13,565 nt of DNA from UBA4661 sp002405405 (GTDB lineage Bacteria > Bacteroidota > Ignavibacteria > Kapaibacteriales > UBA4661): the NCBI GenBank assembly GCA_036847245.1, contig DAIUAL010000082.1:1-13565 (forward strand), given 5' to 3'. Within the stretch, counting starts at the first letter, position 1. Every line of letters begins with the position of its first letter. This document shows positions 9,001 to 13,519 of the stretch, in pieces. The notes under the pieces are model-generated. The model made no database searches, was not told where the DNA came from, and worked only from the letters and a program-made list of their open reading frames with translations. Position numbers and translations under genes: made by a program.

Positions 9001-10897
9001 CCGCCCCACTAGTATTGACCTCCATAATAGCATTGAGCGTTGAGGGCAATTCTACGCCTGTTGTTTTAACCGATGTTCCACTATAACTTAGTTTTGATGA
9101 GGTACTGAGATAGCTTGGTGCGTTGCCATTCAGTGCCCCCGTATCAACAAATGAAAGTGTACCACCGACGTGCAGAGCACCATTGTTTTGCATGGTTACA
9201 CTGTTTGCTATTTGCAGTGTTGCCCCCGTTTGTACAAGCATCGTTACACCACTGCCCAGTGTAAATGCACCTTGTGCTGTCGCTGTTGTACCCGACAGAA
9301 TAATAAACTGATGACCCGATGTAATCATATTCGGTGGATTCACACCCGAACCATCGGGACTGCTATTCCAACTCGATAGTAAGCCGACGGAATTGACGCC
9401 GGTATAATAATAAACGGTCGGTATTTGAGCATACCGAACGACTCGATGATTCGAACGGTCAGTAATAAAAATATTGCCGTCGGCATCCCCACCTACGCCA
9501 CCGGGCCAATACAAACTTGTAGATGATGTACCAGAAGCGTACGTTGTAAAACTTGATTGCCCCAACACACCATTGGCATTGGGTTGATTAACATTAATTG
9601 TACTGACACTATTGTACCATACAACACGATTTTGAGATGATCCTGTTGATACCCCTGGATCAACGACATATAATCTATCATTCGCATCAATCCACAAACC
9701 TGATGGTGTATAAAATCTATTTGCTTGCGGACCAAAACAACCACAATTGTTTGGATAACCCGACGATGCCGTTGAAAAATCCGGTTGTCCAAATACAATA
9801 TCTGCATTCGCCCCATCAGCTTTGGTTGCGGCATTATTAAACCGTAGAACTCTACTACCATAAAAATTTGATCCATCCGAAACGTAGAGATTCCCATTAA
9901 TATCAACAGCAACATCAGTAGGTTCGGAAAGGTAATTTTGTGATAATGTTGAATTAGTTGCACTCGAAAAATCTGTTTGCCCTAGAACACCATCGGCACT
10001 TGCTCCATTCGACTTTGTACGCGCATTATCAAATCGTAAAACTCGACTATTAAAACGGTCAGCAACCCATAGTGTTCCGGATGGGTCAACAACCAAACCA
10101 TTTGGCGTATTCATTGTACTTGCGCTTCTTCCCAACGTATTAGCCCCGCCGAGAATAAAGGTCGACTGCCCTAAAACACCATCAGCTGTAGCACCTGATG
10201 AAATTGATGAGGCATTGTCAAATCGCAAGACACGATTGTTGCCAGCATCGGCAACCCACAGCGTTCCTGTCTCGTCTACATGGATTTTGACAGGATTATT
10301 CATTTTTGTACCCAACAAACCAAGTGATACAGTCGTAAAATCAGGCTGCCCTATAACTGCTTCTGCACTTGCTCCCATTGCATATCGGTTAGCAGATGTA
10401 TAACGTAAGACGCGATGATTCGCATAGTCAGCAATAAATATTTTACCGGTGGTTGGATCAACAGCAACATCTGTTGGGGAGTTTAAGTTACTACCACCTG
10501 TACCACTTGTACCTGAGTTAAGATCCGTTTGTCCAAAAGCATTAACTGCTGGCTGCCCATTCGACAAACTTGGCGAGGTAAATGGAGTAGCAGTAAAATT
10601 ATTGCCGGGAGAATTTGCCCCTGAAACACTAACTGAGATAGCCTTTGGAGAAAAAGAATATCCGAGTGCAACCGGAATAACCACGTAATTTCCACTCGCC
10701 ACACTAGTAAAAGAATAATTTCCAGCCCCATCAGCTTGTACGAATGCTGTATTTGCACCACTTAGATACACTTTAGCATTGGGTGCAGCAGTGCCGGAAA
10801 TTGTGTACTGCCCGTACACTATCGAAGGTGCAATACCTACAAAGAGTAAAGCACAAAAAAATATCACATGGCGGAGATATAGTCTCAGTAAGTTCAT
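1..10897 (-). CDS. Giant secreted mosaic repeat protein, C-terminus outside window
   Basis: The frame starts at ATG 10897-10895 and stays open for 3632 codons to the left edge. In-frame anchors were checked at about 30 places and no stop or frameshift was found. Residues 1-29 are a Sec signal peptide (basic start, hydrophobic FFCALLFVGIA, cleavage likely after VYG). The order of parts is: beta-sandwich (31-105), NHL propeller (about 118-490), beta-helix-like repeats (about 500-1560), FPMG/WR module (about 1600-1740), ASH-like domain (about 1745-1845), fifteen beta-sandwich modules (about 1848-3203), FN3-like domain, two ASH-like domains and IPT/TIG. The protein is rich in Ser, Thr, Asn, Gly and Val, and poor in charged residues and Cys. 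No purine-rich ribosome site precedes the ATG. Such architectures in FCB bacteria are usually cell-surface or secreted proteins, often exported by type IX secretion; a C-terminal sorting domain would be outside the window, so this is inference. Adhesion or matrix binding is plausible but not shown. It lies downstream of alkB on the same strand, separated by 320 bases. Confidence 0.93.
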   Translation of the reverse strand, partial: MNLLRLYLRHVIFFCALLFVGIAPSIVYGQYTISGTAAPNAKVYLSGANTAFVQADGAGNYSFTSVASGNYVVIPVALGYSFSPKAISVSVSGANSPGNNFTATPFTSPSLSNGQPAVNAFGQTDLNSGTSGTGGSNLNSPTDVAVDPTTGKIFIADYANHRVLRYTSANRYAMGASAEAVIGQPDFTTVSLGLLGTKMNNPVKIHVDETGTLWVADAGNNRVLRFDNASSISSGATADGVLGQSTFILGGANTLGRSASTMNTPNGLVVDPSGTLWVADRFNSRVLRFDNARTKSNGASADGVLGQTDFSSATNSTLSQNYLSEPTDVAVDINGNLYVSDGSNFYGSRVLRFNNAATKADGANADIVFGQPDFSTASSGYPNNCGCFGPQANRFYTPSGLWIDANDRLYVVDPGVSTGSSQNRVVWYNSVSTINVNQPNANGVLGQSSFTTYASGTSSTSLYWPGGVGGDADGNIFITDRSNHRVVRYAQIPTVYYYTGVNSVGLLSSWNSSPDGSGVNPPNMITSGHQFIILSGTTATAQGAFTLGSGVTMLVQTGATLQIANSVTMQNNGALHVGGTLSFVDTGALNGNAPSYLSTSSKLSYSGTSVKTTGVELPSTLNAIMEVNTSGAGYVTLNKSVILTVWPNWQAGELQTGAFNLTMYTSATIQSGMLVSVTSGGSFVVTSTGSSITNNGSIFVNSGGSFTSLGGLVNPLMNSGTGTITYASGSQLIYDGTTGTVTSGKEFPQTMAGNIIKNGNILLVILDSHTFTGTMNVNAGTARIDPTGGTTFTNNGTVNINGTAIFGMIATGGFFSTFLGNSPVYATTASLWYSSAGNHLARQEFPSVMPATVLVGQGGVGVGLTIPSSRTVNGPLQISSTGGGHISVSGATLTFGTGSSLSNGSWFVHVSNAGAVVVANGVSIANAGTLNIADTSILELQGSGALTGTAPVFQSTVARLRYTGSTAKTTGVELPSSLNAILEINRTTNALTIATSTELLQPPIWTTAGNVTLNATLRLLTSASISAGSAFTIASTGRLAVTSTGGTLTNNGSITVNSGGTFAVLGGLGAGVYPMSGSGSITYASSGALVYEQGPGTFIRAGMEFLPTMNAIVTMNNSNILMIDANRTIGGSGSMTVNAGTLRLNGGITFTNVGGLTFNAGSTFDFYQSISNPVFAGNAPTYATGSQLMYSTGSGWYVTGPEFPATMPGNVQIGSTVGVINNGNKTINGILTLAFAGGSRFFVSSGTVVVLNAGTNLLNIANTAINIQDNAVLRLASVTATIGSLAAINVGTGATLEIQNTPLLSGGSVNYLTTTSTLLYSGASNITTTAIEFPASSTLNLLVNKSGTLGLDGSKSLQSFTVQAGSLSIGGFTLSPTSTGTWTGLQSGSGLNIGNGGLFVIPTGATINNNGTINMTGTGTIRVFGNGQITGNTPAYIAGSILEFQGSVAPFVSANMPATMVGNVLYNNSNILNDNTTRTFAGTFTLGANAGTIFVGTGVWNLNGNIDFGSVGAISGGGTLSIGGSGTITGSWRTAGITIGNIIMNRSGAILPLGSPVNVNNGLTLNNGIIQTSTTNILALTNNVSPLTSLTGGSVVAYIDGPMQRVLNAGANTGSLTFPMGRGGTYYPFALIDPTATANTNIEAEAYTGNSGGSVGSGISNLSTTEYWRAKTTAGVISSAIVQLGRATPALVSNNVVSSSATVNGVYSLVSASSILGQAVSTSTVSGPVTTDTYYAIASTGTVSTTLSVSPSALNFGNLQLSSSSTLSYTVTATGLTNNLVITAPNAQVLLSQQSGSGFTNSLTLVPVNGATTATIFVRVTPNLSGALTATIANVSSPSTANVTLSGTVYEGAINGTVSGLATSIPIELWNGGTFIQQVWVKSDGTFSFSGFGLVHGTSYTLRPQSNNPSYSFSPSSYSVTYSTTNAVAGQNFTATANGGALYAVNGNVQGSITMGVPVYIAAVNTTTGFPGPWFALTQTDAVGNYSLSTLPNGTYDIIPSTFGHVALIPRQRVTIAGGSVSNVNFTMVNTYSVTGSVVSVTASTYAVYAVPASTPSSFAFTQGMAVPFSSTLWNNASTTYFLGLTNATYTIIPRAAGNSFTPQRQSVVVASAAVNASTFTASAGNQAGTRSINGTISGLAGGQATLSLNDYASGAFIQQITTEAQFSFASIPDGVYSVTLNQGANYVNTATSTYVAIVNGADVSGLSFTVQPSGIMGTVSGVGAGLTMQLLNSSNQVERIVLTDASGNYVLSTNGLVLGNYTIQPHGLPTSVGNHPSYSFSPASIAVNYTGSTIIGQNFTATPRSGAVYSISGNLSGSISANVPIMISTYNSVTGIIGSNFLQLSTDGAGNYSFPNIPNGSYVVQPIPFGHTGTVPRQAVTVNNGNVSNVNFTMVNTYAVTGNVVSVTSASYGLYFIPSGLPTSLIPVTQPFLNVPFVSGALANSANGYTFLVTNATYTVAARAFGNNFTPVSRTVPVAGGAVGGQDFTASSGVQSGGTFTVSGTLNGLSGSPNNAIITLHDYITGVQLFSISTTAGYSFTNIPPGVYYTRVTSTPSGYILATSFSQYITIVTGNVSGADFTFNFSGIVGTISGVGAGIPVNLVNSSNFVQRAAFTTANGNYSISTSGIVNGTYTLQPLSNHPSYTFSPASLSITYSGNTILNQNFTASAKSGAIYSISGTVSGAIVSGVSISVFDANAGATVYNIPVDGAGNYTIPNLPNGTYTLSPTVPNGATTIRSVSITINGANISGVNFTTVPAYLISGTLTNFANPTRMYLIPTSGLVPIGSRTSAELSFPQLNQYSLVANNANYFLSLVTTGNYTLIPRNINQTFSPILSSVVVNNTNVSGVNFTATNTPSTGSLGFSGTISGYQAGPLSMTIRDYGSSALVTNSSITSSSYTVSGLPPGVYRTSLSLHSGTTIAPTDPSEYYVVLTNSSVSGVNFTITQQGIVGVISGLPSSIVPGVVLSQENTTLSTNGVNGFGFFNVLPPTSGTFTITPIHPSFSFTPTSQQVTWTGSGIVPGVNFTATPIVQGSFSIAGQVSGVSSATVFLRGVVNNTIFNLTSDTVTGAYSFGNLNAGTYQIVASTSGTFLFDSPRIVTIASASLTNVDFTALPGYTLTAQATPSTSFNIQIVDNTTGQTPIYNPVFADQLTGQVLYRVVNGTYRIRPVSTISGVSNQVFSPASALVTVNNANPPIQNFTFVGTIGTVSLLAPAANSTVTTQLPTLSWQAVSGAASYQVEISPLVATVPTNIMSYTVTGTSFTLPSFLANGNYGWRVSAWNTSTPDSVNGSRIAISELSSFTVQQTVSISANPTSINFGNVAVGASATQSVALTVTGATTSVQLQASGSGNPTVGITSFPVAFPIGSSSAQVRVQPSSAGTFSGIFSASVGQIVLSIPYQGIGVGVGSITGSLSQFTNLCANTTRIDSVVIVGDGITTSTITIADAQSGSTLSGFGVSLSSAGPFTPNVVIPVAGGTVYVRYQAPLSSISGNAQVRATMTLQTVTLNFPYNTLAPAGTPTLSSITPLNPTPQSVLTLTGSNLICPTGANFVTLGGVRYSLMNVSVSQAVSVGAQQTVTATLPAIPMTANGVQGFVELLFTTGQVASSGTITILNPGIYPSVSTVSGGTV
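2..364 (-). other. IPT/TIG-like domain at the truncated end
   Basis: PTLSSITPLNPTPQSVLTLTGSNL, then ANFVTLGGVRYS and TVTATLPAIP: the P.I.SI.P......LT.TG.NL and TVTLP pattern is typical of IPT/TIG domains. The following STITILNPG...YPSVSTVSGG may open another domain that is cut by the window edge. Confidence 0.7.
365..981 (-). other. Two ASH-like Ig domains
   Basis: The first starts VSISANPTSINFGNVAVGAS, a classic choice-of-anchor-D/ASH opening, with AQVRVQPSSAGTFSGI in its second half. The second has NLCANTTRIDSVVIVGDG, resembling the C...T.....I.N.G opening of related domains, and YVRYQAPLSSISGNAQVR. The first domain resembles the one at 5360-5680. Confidence 0.65.
982..1288 (-). other. Fibronectin type III-like domain
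   Basis: Begins LLAPAANSTVTTQLPTLSW and continues AVSGAASYQVEIS, ANGNYGWRVSAWN and SELSSFTV. The P.LSW..V.GA..Y.V.I ... Y.WRV.A pattern is typical of FN3 domains in bacterial extracellular proteins. It is probably a spacer or carbohydrate-proximal domain. Confidence 0.75.
1289..2050 (-). repeat. Incomplete block 4 (A-B-C)
   Basis: Starts at QGIVGVISG. A4 keeps IHPSFSFTPTS and VNFTATP. B4 has SIAGQVSG and TNVDFTALPG. C4 has NGTYRIRP, VFSPASA and QNFTFVG. No D module follows; the chain goes directly into the FN3-like domain. Confidence 0.7.
2051..3136 (-). repeat. A-B-C-D block 3
   Basis: Third block, starting at SGIVGTISG. The A anchor is again 367 residues after block 2; B, C and D anchors are 362, 363 and 362 residues on, so about five residues were lost in B. 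The C3 module has diverged and has lost the PRA motif in favour of PRNINQTFSP. Confidence 0.75.
3137..4255 (-). repeat. A-B-C-D block 2
   Basis: Second block, starting at SGIMGTVSG. The A anchor is 367 residues (1101 bases) after that of block 1, and the B anchor is also 367 residues on. C and D anchors are 369 and 373 residues on, so small indels fall in the C and D modules. Confidence 0.8.
4256..5356 (-). repeat. A-B-C-D block 1
   Basis: First four-module block (residues about 1848-2214). The A module has ELWNGG and NPSYSFSPSS, B ends SNVNFTMVN, C has NATYTIIPRA and D has NDYASG. Its B module ends in a 27-base stretch (4806-4832) identical to one in block 2. Confidence 0.8.
5360..5680 (-). 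other. ASH/choice-of-anchor-D-like Ig domain
   Basis: The stretch begins LSVSPSALNFGNLQLSSSST and continues with LSYTVTATGL and IFVRVTP, ending with ATIANVSS...NVTLSGT. The S...L.FG......S....T......L pattern is typical of ASH/HYDIN-like and choice-of-anchor-D immunoglobulin-fold domains. It links the beta-helix-like part to the modular array. Confidence 0.65.
5680..6200 (-). other. FPMG/WR module closing the beta-helix-like region
   Basis: After the last beta-helix-like strands (LTLNNGIIQTS) comes GGSVVAYIDGPMQRV, then LTFPMGRGGTYYPFALID, then STTEYWRAK. The same order (Y.DGP..R..., FPVG....Y.P, later a WR or YWR) recurs in many large extracellular proteins of Bacteroidota and relatives, just after strand-rich repeat regions. 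It probably forms a beta-sandwich cap. No enzyme motif is visible. Confidence 0.55.
6200..9400 (-). repeat. Beta-helix-like repeat region with eight EFP/ELP motifs in a three-part higher-order period
   Basis: Eight copies of a motif are visible: a turn such as GNAP or GTGT, then Y......L.Y, then about 10 residues, then (E/N)(F/L/M)P..(M/L). The anchor residue (E, or N in the last copy) falls at 616, 746, 844, 973, 1104, 1202, 1332 and 1455, which is codons 9050-9052, 8660-8662, 8366-8368, 7979-7981, 7586-7588, 7292-7294, 6902-6904 and 6533-6535. Copies 1, 4 and 7 resemble each other (TTGVELP, TTGVELP, TTTAIEFP). Copies 2 and 5 share an upstream TSTG...TNNGSI.VNSGG. Copies 3 and 6 share VNAG and GN(S/A)P.YAT. 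Short strands with Asn and Gly turns (TNNGSI, NNGTV) suggest a right-handed parallel beta-helix; this fold is inferred. Confidence 0.8.
9428..10545 (-). repeat. Six-blade NHL-repeat beta-propeller
   Basis: Six repeats follow the NHL pattern (P..VAVD..G.LWVAD..N.RVLR). Their cores read SPTDVAVD...ADYANHRVLRY, NPVKIHVD...ADAGNNRVLRF, TPNGLVVD...ADRFNSRVLRF, EPTDVAVD...SDGSNFYGSRVLRF, TPSGLWID...VDPG...NRVVWY and WPGGVGGD...TDRSNHRVVRY. Between blades is a second conserved stretch (A.GVLGQ..F; first copy AFGQTDL near 10540), so each unit carries both an NHL core and a GQ..F loop. NHL propellers generally bind protein, sugar or nucleic-acid ligands; the ligand here cannot be read from the sequence. 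The unit before blade 5 holds the only close cysteine pair seen (NCGCFG, about 9730-9747). Confidence 0.85.
10583..10807 (-). other. N-terminal carboxypeptidase-regulatory-like beta-sandwich domain
   Basis: Residues 31-105 of the giant protein, directly after the signal peptide. Visible motifs are YTISGTA, DGAGNYSF, GNYVVIP, GYSFSP and a closing NNFTATP with its anchor Asn at residue 100. This is the same module family as the fifteen-copy array about 1750 residues further on. The G.Y.F....G.Y.V.P pattern is typical of transthyretin-like carboxypeptidase regulatory domains. It has no catalytic residues and is likely a structural spacer. Confidence 0.75.
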
Positions 10898-11217
10898 ACA
10901 GCGGCAAGCAAAAATTTATTAATCTAAGTTCATTTATGGTCTATACTCATCACTATACTCCTACGGCAGGAGTACTGCTTCAATCAAGGCATTCGAATAC
11001 ACAAAAAACATATTGATATTTCTTTTAATAAACTATCCCGGAAATCTTACAATTCAGAGAGTCTGTTTTAATGTATCGTGCTGAAATATAGGTTCAACAT
11101 ACCACATTATTCGATGGGAATCAATTCACCAAAACTAAGTACCCCATAACTTTGGATATGTTTGAGCTTTATGAGAGTATTTGATGTTGATGGTGTATGA
11201 TACTGTAACTATAATCA
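10898..11217. other. Intergenic region between alkB and the giant gene
   Basis: This 320-base AT-rich stretch has no supported gene; a plus-strand frame at 10783-11016 starts inside the giant gene and lacks family features. It holds a 7-bp hairpin (10956-10974) and a direct repeat CTATACTC (10941-10948 and 10953-10960). No convincing promoter or U-tract terminator for either gene was found. TATGTTTT on the minus strand just upstream is only a partial match to the Bacteroidota -7 element. Confidence 0.6.
10956..10974 (-). promoter_or_regulatory. Perfect 7-bp hairpin in the upstream region of the giant gene
   Basis: TACTCCT, loop ACGGC, AGGAGTA: a perfect inverted repeat whose near edge lies 58 bases before the giant gene's ATG. 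No U-run follows on the minus strand, so it is not a standard terminator for alkB. It could be a 5' UTR structure or an operator; one arm overlaps the second CTATACTC direct repeat. Confidence 0.4.
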
Positions 11218-12270
11218 TTATCTGAACACATGTTGTCGATATTCATCGATACGCTTGTGCATAACCTTACGCCACAATGGCGGAATCGTAGCAAGGAGCA
11301 TCATGGCAGGATATCCGGCAGGTAATTGTGGGCTTTCGTCATGTACACGTAAGGTTTGATATCGCCGCAGTGGATGGACATGATGATCAGCATGGCGTTG
11401 CAGACGAAGTAACACATAGTTTGACAGCAATGCTCGTGTTTCCCAAGAATGATGCACAGAGACATTCTCTACACGACCGTCCGACAGAATTTGACGCTCT
11501 AATCCGTAATGCTCAAGATAGTTCACAATCTCGAGCAGAAGAATAGCAATAACACTCTCTCCAAGAAAGAATACCATTGCTTTTGTACCGAACAGCAAAC
11601 CTAAGAGCCCCGCAAAGATTATCGGCAAGCACTGATACTGTATCATCGGATTCTCTAACGACCACACGGGTCGATTTCTTCGGCGTTGTTTGTAAGCTGA
11701 AATGTGCCATGCACTGATAAAGCCACCAACAATTGTACGTGGAAGAAAAGCATAAAGCGACTCTCCTAAACGCGCAGTTGCGGGGTCTTCTTTGGTACCG
11801 ACACGAACATGATGACCAGCGACATGCTCAATCGTAAAGTGCATGTACCATGTCAGAAGTAATAAAATCTTGCCGCACCACTGTTCTATTCGTGTTGGCT
11901 TGTGGACAAGCTCATGGGCAATCGTAATCCCCAAGCCACCATTCACGACCCCTATGGAAAACACAATACCTATAAACTCTACCATTGTTATCTGTGGTTG
12001 AACGATATACCATGCACCCCACAGGGTTACAGTAATTTCGCAAAGAGCATAGACCATCGTCATCACGCGAAAGGTTTTTTTCTGTTCGAGTTCTTTATAC
12101 TGCTCTTCTGTAAGGTTACGATGATCTCTACCGATTACCATGTCAAGTAATGGCAGTATAACAAAAGCAACCACCACCACAGCATAGGTCGACCAACCAC
12201 CATGTAGAATACCAAGTACTGCAACGATAGGGAAAATAAAGATAGAACAATAGAATGGTAAAACGGACAT
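11218..12270 (-). CDS. alkB: Alkane 1-monooxygenase (AlkB family)
   Basis: A 350-residue membrane non-heme diiron enzyme that hydroxylates terminal carbons of n-alkanes using O2 and electrons from rubredoxin. All family motifs are visible: HELVHK (119-124), EHVAGHH (148-154), NYLEHYGL (250-257), HHSWE (273-277) and LQRHADHHVHPLRRYQ (290-305). The nine expected iron-ligand histidines are intact: 119, 123, 149, 153, 154, 254, 293, 296 and 297. Hydrophobic segments at about 5-25, 28-48, 70-90, 95-117, 134-146, 213-236 and 238-252 fit an inner-membrane protein. It is somewhat shorter than the Pseudomonas enzymes (about 400 residues) but complete at both ends. The start ATG 12270-12268 has AGGA 8 bases upstream, and the frame ends with TAA followed directly by TGA. 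No rubredoxin or rubredoxin reductase gene is in the window. A related fatty-acid or omega-hydroxylase substrate cannot be excluded. Confidence 0.95.
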   Translation of the reverse strand: MSVLPFYCSIFIFPIVAVLGILHGGWSTYAVVVVAFVILPLLDMVIGRDHRNLTEEQYKELEQKKTFRVMTMVYALCEITVTLWGAWYIVQPQITMVEFIGIVFSIGVVNGGLGITIAHELVHKPTRIEQWCGKILLLLTWYMHFTIEHVAGHHVRVGTKEDPATARLGESLYAFLPRTIVGGFISAWHISAYKQRRRNRPVWSLENPMIQYQCLPIIFAGLLGLLFGTKAMVFFLGESVIAILLLEIVNYLEHYGLERQILSDGRVENVSVHHSWETRALLSNYVLLRLQRHADHHVHPLRRYQTLRVHDESPQLPAGYPAMMLLATIPPLWRKVMHKRIDEYRQHVFR

Positions 12271-12466
12271 CGGTGTAGTCCTGACAGTGAGAGTTAAGGT
12301 TGAAAATCAACCATCAAAATACACCTTGTAGAAACGATTCACAAACCAAAGAGTTATTCCTATTGACGGAATCTTGGTAATTTCTTTTTAGCTTTATTCT
12401 ATGCTACCCTCAGGCAGAGTTTTTTGCTACGCAATCGTTGCATGATTTTACATTCTTTTTTACTCT
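12271..12466. other. Divergent intergenic region between alkB and the GWxTD gene
   Basis: 196 AT-rich bases between two divergent starts. It contains a candidate alkB promoter (12315-12345). On the plus strand, TTGA at 12363-12366 and TAGCTTTA at 12389-12396, 22 bases apart, weakly resemble a Bacteroidota promoter for the GWxTD gene. ATTCC-N7-GGAAT (12356-12372) is a small inverted repeat between the two promoters. The plus-strand gene has no Shine-Dalgarno; a T-rich stretch precedes its ATG. Confidence 0.5.
12315..12345 (-). promoter_or_regulatory. Candidate Bacteroidota-type promoter for alkB
   Basis: On the minus strand, TTTG (12345-12342), then 20 bases, then TATTTTG (12321-12315). The known Bacteroidota consensus is TTTG at -33 and TAnnTTTG at -7; here the -7 element is one base short. 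The predicted start of transcription would give a leader of about 38 bases. A chance match in AT-rich DNA is possible. Confidence 0.35.
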
Positions 12467-13519
12467 ATGCGCCGTACACGCAGATTTTCTCGTATTCTAA
12501 GCAGTTGTGTCCTTTGCGTGTTGGTACAATGCTTACCGTTATTGACTTTACAGAGACTTGTTGCTCAAAACACACCAAGTTCGACTGATTTTTATCTGGA
12601 AGCATTTGCTTTCAAATCGGATTCAAGTATTGCGGGCAAACGTGTCTCACGTATCGACGTTTTTGTCACTGTACCTTTTGAATCTATTCAATTTAGTAAG
12701 GTACAATCTGATCAAGGTACACAGTATGTTGGACAATACACCTTGGTAATTACCGCAACAGATTCAGCCTCGGGGAGACCACCTGTGGTGATTACCAAAG
12801 GCCGTTCAATGAATGCTCAATCGCTCAGTGCCACGCTTGGTGCTACCGGAGAATTCGATAATACTCAAACTATTGCGCTCTTACCGACCGGAGACTATAC
12901 CATTACCGCAGAAATCATTGACGAACTCGCACAACGCTCGCTTAAACGCTCAAGAGTACTTACTGTTCTTGATATGAACGATTATGACTACTCACTCAGC
13001 AGTATTATGCTTGCAAGTTCGATTGTACAAAAGGGTAATCGCTATGCACTGACACCCTATCTCAACGATAATATCACTAAAATTGTCAACGAACCTGTCT
13101 TGGCATTTTTTGAAGCGTATAATAATACCAATAACAATGATTCTCTTGATATACTCTGCGAGATTATCAATCCTAAGACCCGTAAAGTGGTTGGAAGAAA
13201 TGTTACACGGAAATTCTCTCCTCATGGTACAACACAACATTATGTTGTATTGCCACTTGGTCCGCAATCGCCCGCAGGCACCTTTGGTGTGCGACTTACC
13301 GCCCTACGCCAAGGAGCAGACAGTCTATATGACGACAAAGACATTCGTGCAATCAGCGAACGTATTATTAAAATCGAATGGGCATCGGATTTTGCTGAAT
13401 TGCCGACAGGCATTGCATTAGAACGTGCCATACGTCAAATGCGCTATGTTGCAATTCCTTCTCAAATTGACTCAATACTTACTGCACCTACCGATGATGA
13501 ACGTCATCGCCGATTCTAA
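12467..13519 (+). CDS. Secreted GWxTD-family protein, interrupted by TAA
   Basis: Encodes 350 residues before a TAA. Residues 1-34 are a signal peptide (RRTRRFSR, then a hydrophobic stretch, cleavage likely near LVAQ). The Cys in LVQC is not a good lipobox. A beta-rich middle follows (VSRIDVFVTVPFESIQF, GQYTLVITATD, LPTGDYTITAEIID), as in the N-terminal part of GWxTD proteins. The last part has ALERAIRQMRYVA and PTDDERHRRF, matching the helical stretch before the family's FW..DPTP.T..NE core. That core follows in frame after the stop (13520-13565), so the natural gene is longer and this copy is probably nonsense-mutated. The family is found mainly in FCB bacteria and acidobacteria and its function is unknown. 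No Shine-Dalgarno precedes the ATG, and no earlier in-frame start is near. It is divergent from alkB. Confidence 0.8.
   Translation: MRRTRRFSRILSSCVLCVLVQCLPLLTLQRLVAQNTPSSTDFYLEAFAFKSDSSIAGKRVSRIDVFVTVPFESIQFSKVQSDQGTQYVGQYTLVITATDSASGRPPVVITKGRSMNAQSLSATLGATGEFDNTQTIALLPTGDYTITAEIIDELAQRSLKRSRVLTVLDMNDYDYSLSSIMLASSIVQKGNRYALTPYLNDNITKIVNEPVLAFFEAYNNTNNNDSLDILCEIINPKTRKVVGRNVTRKFSPHGTTQHYVVLPLGPQSPAGTFGVRLTALRQGADSLYDDKDIRAISERIIKIEWASDFAELPTGIALERAIRQMRYVAIPSQIDSILTAPTDDERHRRF

Noticed and set aside
1289..9150. Repeats as a CRISPR array or insertion sequence
   Set aside because: Periods are 300-1100 bases, in frame and diverged at DNA level; they encode protein modules and have no constant spacers or terminal inverted repeats.
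9493..9963. Minus-strand open frame of 156 codons
   Set aside because: Lies in another frame of the NHL propeller, whose correct frame gives clear NHL motifs; this one has no recognisable pattern.
11101..11217. Rho-independent terminator after alkB
   Set aside because: Only a weak GAAT/ATTC pairing near 11118-11127 with no following U-run on the minus strand.
12992..13267. Minus-strand open frame of 91 codons
   Set aside because: Shadow of the GWxTD gene, which has a signal peptide and family motifs.
13517..13519. Reassigned TAA (sense codon)
   Set aside because: The 3632-codon frame contains no TAA, TAG or TGA, and alkB ends in TAA-TGA, so TAA is a stop here.
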